A stretch of DNA of 20,588 bases from Gracilaria vermiculophylla (Eukaryota > Rhodophyta > Florideophyceae > Gracilariales > Gracilariaceae): positions 548,077-568,664 of the forward strand of contig JAHNZQ020000227.1 of the NCBI GenBank assembly GCA_019155205.2, given 5' to 3'. Within the stretch, counting starts at the first letter, position 1. Each line of letters starts with the position of its first letter. A program made the position numbers and the translations under genes. The notes under the pieces were generated by a model. The model saw only the letters and a list, made by a program, of their open reading frames with translations. It was not told the DNA's origin and did not search any database. This document shows, piece by piece, positions 15,426 through 20,588 of this stretch.

Positions 15426-16595
15426 CTACGGCGGCGATGATGGGGACGGCGGCGACAGCGGCGCGGCGTGGTCGGCGAGCGGCCACGACGCGCGGCTCGG
15501 CGAGTAGACGTGCTCCAGGCTGCGCACGAGCAGCGTGGCCAGCTCCAGGCACTCGGCGTCGCACAGGCGGCGCTCAAAGCAGTAGAAGGCCAGCACGGAG
15601 TGCACGTGGCCGCCGAGCACGAGCGGCACGGCCAGGCACGTGCTGATGCCGAAGCGGCGCGCCAGCTCGCTGCGCTGGAACGCGTCGCCGTCTTGCACGT
15701 CCACCAGCCACTCGGCGCGCTGCGACGCCCACACGCGCCCCGGCAGGCCCTCGCGCGGCGGGAACTCGTAGCGCTGCGACGCGCGCGCGAACGCGCTCAG
15801 CGCCGCGCCGCCGCGCGCCGCGCGGTGCACGATGGCGTACGCCAGCCGCATCACGCTGTCCGAGTCGCGCACCACGCAGCCGTGAACGTTGGCGGGGTGC
15901 TCCATCACGCCGGCCGGCCGCTCGCCGCACCCGGCCGCGCGCGCGCGCCGCGCGCCCGCGCGCTGCTCGTGCAGCGTCCACCACTCGGCGTAGCGCCAGC
16001 CGCCGCGCGCGGCGAACAGCTGCATCACGGCCGCCACCGCGCGCGGCAGCGCGTGCCGCCCGCCGCCCGCCGCCGCGCGCACCCACGCGCGCGCCGCGCG
16101 CGGCGACGCCACCGCCAGCTCCACGCGCAGCTGCGTCGCGCGCGCCATCAGCTGCTGCAGCGCGCACAGCGCGCGCCGCAGCACCAGCGCCTTGGACTCG
16201 GGCGCCCCCGCCCCCGCCCCCGCCCCAGCCCCCGCCCCCGCCCCCGCCCCAGCCCCCGCCCCCGCCCCCGCCGCGCCGCTGGGCGCCGCCGCGGGCAGCG
16301 CGCGCCGCAGCTGCTCCAGCTGATCGCCCAGCGTGGCGCGCGTGCGCCGCGCGTCGCTCCGCCGCCGCCGCCCCGCGCCCAAACTGTCGCCCCGCGCGGG
16401 CGAGCCGTCGCCGCGCACGCCCGAGCCGTCGGCCAGCGCGGGCGAGCCGTCGCCCGGCGCGCCCGAGCCGTCGCCGCGCGCGGGCGAGCCGTCGCGCCGC
16501 GCCGGCGAGCCGTCGCGCCGCGCCGGCGAGCAATCGCGCCGCGCGGGCGGCGCGGCGCGGCGCGCCGTGGCTGGCGGGGCGGGGAGCGGCTGCAT
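15426..16595 (-). CDS. GAF-domain protein with a possible degenerate helix-loop-helix, 389 aa
   Basis: ATG 16595 is the first in-frame ATG; the stop is TAG at 15426-15428. Residues 21-75 are about eight heptads of the type DGSPARR/DGSGAPG. Residues 76-101 (RRRRSDARRTRATLGDQLEQ then LRRALP) and 133-158 (SKALVLRRALCALQQLMARA then TQLRVE) look like the basic region/helix 1 and helix 2 of a bHLH domain, joined by an unusually long Ala/Gly loop (102-131). The Glu that reads the E-box is missing, so DNA binding is doubtful. Residues about 184-365 fit a GAF domain: WRYAEWWTLHE, then EGLPGRVWASQRAEWLVDVQ, RFGISTCLAVPLVLGGHVHS and VLAFYCFERR. These recall the GAF-like domain of plant NIN-like proteins (WWRL, GxPGRVF, PEWxxDV). 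The GAF ligand is unknown. It is probably a nuclear sensor or regulator; this is inference. Confidence 0.65.
   Translation of the reverse strand: MQPLPAPPATARRAAPPARRDCSPARRDGSPARRDGSPARGDGSGAPGDGSPALADGSGVRGDGSPARGDSLGAGRRRRSDARRTRATLGDQLEQLRRALPAAAPSGAAGAGAGAGAGAGAGAGAGAGAGAPESKALVLRRALCALQQLMARATQLRVELAVASPRAARAWVRAAAGGGRHALPRAVAAVMQLFAARGGWRYAEWWTLHEQRAGARRARAAGCGERPAGVMEHPANVHGCVVRDSDSVMRLAYAIVHRAARGGAALSAFARASQRYEFPPREGLPGRVWASQRAEWLVDVQDGDAFQRSELARRFGISTCLAVPLVLGGHVHSVLAFYCFERRLCDAECLELATLLVRSLEHVYSPSRASWPLADHAAPLSPPSPSSPP
16201..16270. repeat. CCCCCG/CCCCAG repeat coding an Ala-Gly run in the GAF protein
   Basis: GCCCCC hexamers with CCCCAG interruptions form an approximately 30-bp higher-order unit, repeated about twice. 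It encodes the (AG)n loop at residues 107-131. Length is likely to vary between individuals. Confidence 0.8.
16383..16540. repeat. 21-bp tandem repeat coding DGSPARR-type heptads in the GAF protein
   Basis: Units of the form GCGGGCGAGCCGTCGCCGCGC on the plus strand occur about eight times with substitutions. They encode residues about 21-72 of the minus-strand protein. Confidence 0.82.
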
Positions 16596-16857
16596 GACTC
16601 TGGCGCGAAGCGGCGCGCGCGCGTCGCACCGGTCGCGTTTTGGCACCTTACGTTGCGGCCGTCGCGCCCGCGCCGCGCCGCACTGCGCCGCGCGTTTCAA
16701 AAGTGCGCGCGCAGCACGAAAGGCGCGCCGGCCGCGCCTTCGCGCCCAGCTCGCGCGCGCGCCCTGTTTCGCCGTCGGGGGTGGGCTTGGCTCGGACGCA
16801 TACGGAGCATCGTTGCCGCCATGTTGCACGTTGTGCCGTCGTGCGTCTCTCTAAAGC
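16596..16857. promoter_or_regulatory. Spacer between the GAF gene and the 106-codon ORF (divergent)
   Basis: About 260 bp. Contains CGTTTCAAAAGTGCGC at about 16689-16704 and GCGTTTTGGCACCTTACG at about 16636-16653, both AT-containing islands that could be promoter elements. No TATA box is clear. The GC-rich part of the window ends here. Confidence 0.3.
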
Positions 16858-17178
16858 ATGATAAGGGTCGAAGGGCACCGTTTGTATTTTACGCCTGTGG
16901 TGCAGGCCGAGCCTGTTGCGTTGCTCTCATCAAACCTTACTCATGAAGCTTTGGATTCGATACAAAGAGGCCTGTTTGCAAAGTTTGCAGATGTACGAGA
17001 TTCGGGAACGGAGCGACTAAGGCAGCATCTGGTTCGCGTAAATACAGTGTGCGAAATTGTCATAGACAGGCACAAAAACTGGTTCTTTTTGGGCTCCAAT
17101 CACTGCACAACAATAGTCCTTGCCTCCCTTCTATTCGATGTTCTAATAGAATCATTGTCTCCTTTTTCTGTGGTATAG
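16858..17178 (+). CDS. Orphan ORF of 106 codons at the composition boundary, unknown function
   Basis: Not recognised. ATG 16858 opens an uninterrupted frame with a natural-looking composition: MIRVEGHRLYFTPVVQAEPV, then an amphipathic stretch (about residues 28-60, with LTHEALDSIQRGLFAKFADV) and VCEIVIDRHKNWFFLGSNHC, then a hydrophobic C terminus (TTIVLASLLFDVLIESL) that could be a membrane anchor or an out-of-place tail. It stops 55 bp before the left inverted repeat of a Tc1-like element, so the 3' end of a longer or spliced gene may have been lost. The composition is intermediate between the GC-rich left and AT-rich right parts. Confidence 0.45.
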   Translation: MIRVEGHRLYFTPVVQAEPVALLSSNLTHEALDSIQRGLFAKFADVRDSGTERLRQHLVRVNTVCEIVIDRHKNWFFLGSNHCTTIVLASLLFDVLIESLSPFSVV

Positions 17179-17233
17179 TATCAAGCAGGGCAGAAGATGT
17201 GAAAACAAATTTTCTTGAAGCAAAATTACTATA

Positions 17234-17260
17234 AGACAGTGAAATATTATACTGCCACTT
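17234..17260 (+). repeat. Left terminal inverted repeat of the Tc1-like element
   Basis: Pairs with 18395-18421 at 24 of 27 positions. Confidence 0.85.
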
Positions 17261-17287
17261 TACTTGATATTTTTCTAAAACAGGTTT

Positions 17288-18276
17288 TTAGTAACCCGTT
17301 GCTGATCCTTTTTGCTCTATGACCTTAAGCAACCTGTCAAGAATAGAATGATACAGTTTGCGAATATATTCTTCCTGGATATTCAACAAAGCCACCTCTA
17401 TAACTTCAATTAAGTCTTCCTTATTATTAAAGTGGCGATTTTTAGCGTAAACAGCCCTTGTCAACATTCCCCAAACATTCTCGATAATGTGTGAAATCTG
17501 AGCTTTTTGCGGGCCAGTCCAAAACCGTTACGTTTTTTCAGAAAACCATTTTTTGTGCACTTTGATCTATGCTTTGAAGCTCCATCTTGCTGAGAAATCC
17601 AATTTTTGCTCAGTGTTTCTGCAGCTTTCAGAATATTATCATACTGATTCAAATTTAAATTTTTTTCAGCTATAGATATCGTAGTTGCGGAACGCCACAG
17701 TAGAAAATGCATCCCAAAATCATGACGGAACTTCCACTATTTTGATGCATTGAAAAATAAAAAAAAGTTTCTTTCGAAGATCATGCCAGTAGTGATTTTA
17801 AATCATCTGCGCCGTCTAAGTTTAACTTCTCTTCATCTCTAAAAACGACTTTTTTCCAGTTTGGAGCGTCCTACTGTACATGTTTTTTAGCAAGTTCCAT
17901 CCTTAAAAATTTATGTTTTGACAATATCATTGGATCGGTTCTAAATTTTATATACTTTAAGTAAAAAAACCTCCTGTAAAAATTCCTGCACTCTTCGAAC
18001 AGTATCAGGGAGTTTTTAGTCCTTTTCAATTTCTTTTGCGGATTTTTTTTGAAGTGTACCAAGCCGAATAATTCCTCTTTTGACAGTTAAAGAAACCTTT
18101 TTATGCCTGGGATTGAAAGGCTGTTGCTGAGCGAAATTGAGATGTCTTAAGAAGATGAAAATAACACAGCGAGAGTGTTGCAATGTTCTCGCGATGTGGG
18201 ATATAGAACACGCCTGGCTGTTCAGAGCAACAATTTGCCCTTTTTCAAGCTTTGTGAGAGCTGTTCCACGAGGCAT
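17288..18276 (-). pseudogene. Tc1-like transposase, frameshifted pseudogene
   Basis: The ATG at 18276 begins MPRGTALTKLEKGQIVALNS, the typical Tc1 helix-turn-helix N terminus, followed by SISHIARTLQHSR. The first frame ends near 18016. A second frame carries LSKHKFLRMELAKKHVQ (to 17871). Fragments then give VVFRDEEKLNLDG (first catalytic Asp, about 17840), WISQQDGASKH (second Asp, about 17565) and HIIENVWGMLTRAVYAKNR (catalytic Glu, about 17485), ending with RLLKVIEQKGSATGY and TAA at 17288-17290. Spacing between the second Asp and the Glu is roughly 34-36, in line with the DD34E group. At least three frame changes and internal stops make it inactive. Confidence 0.88.
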
Positions 18277-18394
18277 TGTGAATAAGAATTTGTGAGGCAG
18301 TAGCTAAAATAAAAGAAGAGATCAATATCTCTATTTTGATGGTCTTATAGTATTAAAGGTCTGCCAGAATTTCGCGTTTTTTTAAATGCAATGT

Positions 18395-18421
18395 AACTGG
18401 CGGTATAAAATTTCACTGTCT
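18395..18421 (-). repeat. Right terminal inverted repeat of the Tc1-like element
   Basis: Pairs with 17234-17260 at 24 of 27 positions. Confidence 0.85.
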
Positions 18422-18551
18422 AATGAACATTTCGCATCTTTTTTATACATTTATTAGGTTCAGTGACTGTGAGTGACTTCTTTGGAAGAATCCGGCGCTT
18501 TCTGAGAGGCCAGGGTGTTGTGCATGATAGTTTATAATTGCAACATGCCGC

Positions 18552-18887
18552 TCATTCTCTCAATTTGAGCTTTTTGGGCACCTGTCTTATGAAGATTTCG
18601 CGCACCTTACAGTAATTTTGCATTTCAAAGCAATGACCGAAATCCTGGTTCAGCCAGCAAATATCCAGTCCAGTGTCTACCTGACCAGCGACCTCATAAA
18701 ATGCTGAGCAAAAAGATAGGACCACCCCCAAAATACAGCTTGTGGTCAACATGGTTCCCATATTTTTAGGGGGACTACGCAGCACAGATGCAATTAAAAC
18801 CCCAGCAGTAATACAAAAATTACATTGTTCATAAAACAAATTTCCGAAAAAGCACAAAAAATTAAAATTAAAATTGTAGCTGTTCAA
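18552..18887 (-). pseudogene. Probable second Tc1-like transposase fragment (C-terminal half)
   Basis: A 111-codon frame contains LNQDFGHCFEMQNYC, comparable to the QQDxAxxH region around the second catalytic Asp. In a neighbouring frame the RNA reads TGAQKAQIERMSGML, which parallels GPQKAQISHIIENVWGML of the better preserved copy (17288-18276). Upstream, TSCILGVVLSF may correspond to the family's SVMVWGxIS segment. No inverted repeats of its own were found and the 3' part is unrecognisable. Similarity is by eye and weaker than for the other two copies. Confidence 0.45.
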
Positions 18888-19023
18888 AAAGATAGGTCCA
18901 ATTTAGGTAAACATTTCATAATTAGTTTTCAACGGCTAGTTGAATTCCTTAGCATATTTACTTCTGTCAACAAGACTGTCTACCAATACTAAATCATTTC
19001 AAAACGTAAGAAACATACATCAA

Positions 19024-19405
19024 AATGGGTAGACGTAAGCAACTATCCGAAGAAGAACAAGGAAAAATTGCGTAACTATCTATCGATGGTGAAAGCTCTA
19101 GAGATATTTTTATAGCAACAGATAGGCCTTAAACCGTCGCGTTAAACTACATAAAAATCATAGTATTTTTGGAAAGTCAAAAAGCCCAGAAAGGCCAAAG
19201 AAAATGACTGTAGCCATAGCACTACGAGTGGTTTATGAAGAAGTGACGACATTAAACTCATCCCGTTCTCTTCACCAAGCTCTAGATTTTGTTGTAAGTG
19301 CTTTTACAGTTCGCAGAACATTGAATCAAAATCCAAATTATGGTACTGTCAGCCCTCCTGTCGAGGTAGTACAGCACAAAGTCCATTAGGAGTTTTTGGT
19401 GACTC
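19024..19405 (+). pseudogene. Third Tc1-like transposase, N-terminal part, with stops and a frameshift
   Basis: Begins ATG 19024 with MGRRKQLSEEEQGKIA, then an in-frame TAA, LSIDGESSRDIFIATDRP, another stop, and VALNYIK: the Tc1 N-terminal DNA-binding region (MGRxKxLSxEExGKI...SxREI...VxNYLK). After a frameshift at about 19150 the match continues with FGKSKSPERPKK and, from 19204, SSRSLHQALDFVVSAFTVRR then TLNQNPN, the second helix-turn-helix of the family. It is a different subfamily from the element at 17234. The match is lost at about 19405, where base composition changes. Confidence 0.82.
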
Positions 19406-20588
19406 CAAAGGCGCGTATTCCTAAAGGTGGTCTCCGGTATCCGCTGTCGCGAGCCGGGGGAATTCTGAAAGGGGATCCGCAAACACCAAGCGGAGGGGGA
19501 GGTTTACTGGGCGGACAATGCTCCTACAGGCGCTGCTATGATGCGACCTGGGGATCGGCGGCTTAGAAACCTGCGTAGATTGACAAGAGACTCCAACCGA
19601 AAAATGTAAAAGAAGATTCAAGGGTGCTTGTCTTTACTTCCCCAGAGGTGGAGCTCAACCGGCAGCTTAAATATCAAGCCGGGAGCCCACCTCGGCAGGT
19701 CGCACTACTGTGCTAATTACCCGCCCAAAATATCTAAAATAAATAATAAATTCTACCGTACCTCAAGGATACTGTAGCGCACGCGGGCGAGATTATGCAC
19801 CACGTGGCCAAGCTAATAAATTACGAACCCTCCTTAGGAATATTATACCTTAAGGCCAAACCATTACATTTCCGTAGGAGCCGCTGTACTACACAAATAT
19901 AATATATAAGAAGTGTAGCATTTGGGATGCTTTTGGTTCGGAGGGCCGAATAGTGAGCTAAGTCCGTTGAGATTACTCATAGTCTCTGGCACGGTAATCA
20001 GAAGGATGCCCGGAATGTATGACGTGACCCTCTTTGGTGGATTCTGTGTTAGAAAGCCAGTAGTGCCGCTGCACCACGTGTACTGTGGCTGGCACCACTT
20101 TAGTTCATTTTTCTATTTTATTTTAGATTAGTGGTTGACCACAGAGTACTTAGGCCGACGCCGGCACACTGGACGGTAAACCACAACAACAACCCCCGTC
20201 ACTTGGGAAGTCCCAGACGACTCTAAGTCGCAGAGCCCTGCTTTGTCGGGATCCATACCGGACTCCCGGACTGCAGCTTGCTCGGGGACAACCCCTGTCT
20301 TTCGCAGACCGTCTGGTGTGTGTTGACACCCCTCGTGTGGATAGTCCCCTCCACCATTACACTGGCCGTACTCCCGCGCCACCTCCTTGGCCGTTGCCGG
20401 TACCTGTTCGCGTCACCGCGTGTGAAGGTGGGCCTACGCCCGTACCGCCAGACGATCTCTAGGACTTAGTAGCCCGCAAGGCTACGCCCGCTTCTGCGGT
20501 TGTCTGTGTGTACCTCCGCTCTTGCCGAGAGGCCCTACGGGCTTGAGTGGAATACCACACCAACCCCAACGTCTCCATCCAATCCTGA
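19406..20588. other. Unclassified, possibly repetitive DNA; no gene recognised
   Basis: Composition is mixed: about 19410-19740 and 19920-20588 are moderate in GC, separated by an A/T-rich stretch with AATAAATAATAAA (19738-19750). Frames are short. The best are a minus-strand frame at 20128-20382 (84 codons) and a plus-strand frame at 19922-20131 (69 codons); neither has a recognisable motif. No reverse transcriptase or integrase signature was found. Position directly after an interrupted transposase suggests an inserted element, perhaps the end of a retroelement running out of the window. This is inference. Confidence 0.3.

Larger units (their letters stand above)
17234..18421 (-). mobile_element. 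Tc1/mariner transposon, nearly complete, decayed (1188 bp)
   Basis: Terminal inverted repeats match 24 of 27 bases: AGACAGTGAAATATTATACT inward from 17234 and AGACAGTGAAATTTTATACC inward from 18421 (minus strand). CAGTG near the ends is common in this superfamily. TA dinucleotides flank both ends, but offset by one base, so the TA target duplication is eroded. The length and single transposase gene fit Tc1-like elements. It is AT-rich, unlike the genes to its left. Confidence 0.85.

Noticed and set aside
15203..15646. A plus-strand Gly-Asp repeat ORF
   Set aside because: It is a translation of the GGCGAYGGC minisatellite running into the antisense of the GAF gene.
1..20588. CRISPR array, prophage, bacterial operon or defence system
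   Set aside because: The genes and the intron are eukaryotic; tandem repeats present are contiguous minisatellites without spacers.

Overview
The window is eukaryotic nuclear DNA. Evidence: a spliceosomal intron with GTACGT donor in a mitochondrial porin (VDAC) gene, a PAK/STE20-type kinase with CRIB motifs, a PRA1-family membrane protein, a LIM-domain-binding (LDB/SEUSS-type) co-regulator, a C2H2 zinc-finger protein, a GAF-domain protein and a DUF1995-like protein. DUF1995 is known mainly from plants, algae and cyanobacteria, so an alga is plausible; I cannot place it in a lineage. Genes are compact, mostly single-exon, and very rich in GCC/GCG codons with Ala/Arg/Gly/Pro runs.

Layout. Bases 1-211 hold a 49-bp exact copy of the end of the first gene followed by a long poly-C tract. 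Then come: an Ala/Arg-rich protein of unknown function (479-2086, +); a C2H2 zinc-finger gene with a TATA box and a repeat-filled leader (2633-3124, +); a PRA1-like gene (3794-4489, +); a possible small basic protein (4878-5219, -); the LDB/SEUSS-like gene (5369-7639, -); VDAC in two exons (8342-9360, -); an empty divergent spacer; the PAK-like kinase (10853-12862, +); the DUF1995-like gene (13474-14679, -); and a GAF protein with a possible degenerate helix-loop-helix (15426-16595, -).

At about 16.86 kb the base composition changes abruptly from extremely GC-rich to AT-rich. The right part (16.86-19.41 kb) holds an orphan 106-codon ORF and decayed Tc1/mariner transposons: one almost complete element with terminal inverted repeats (17234-18421), a probable fragment on the minus strand (about 18552-18887) and the N-terminal part of another transposase on the plus strand (19024 to about 19405). 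The last 1.2 kb (19.41-20.59 kb) has intermediate composition, no recognisable gene, and may be part of an unidentified repeat that interrupted the third copy.

How the genes relate. Three encode probable nuclear regulators (zinc finger, LDB/SEUSS, GAF protein); the others are membrane-traffic, mitochondrial and signalling housekeeping genes. Nothing indicates an operon or a dedicated gene cluster. The less ordinary items are the GAF protein's architecture, the two CRIB-like motifs plus a myristoylation-type N terminus of the kinase, the N-terminal octapeptide repeats of the DUF1995 protein, several perfect palindromes in promoter regions, a 9-mer CCAAT motif found upstream of two genes, and the sharp composition boundary.
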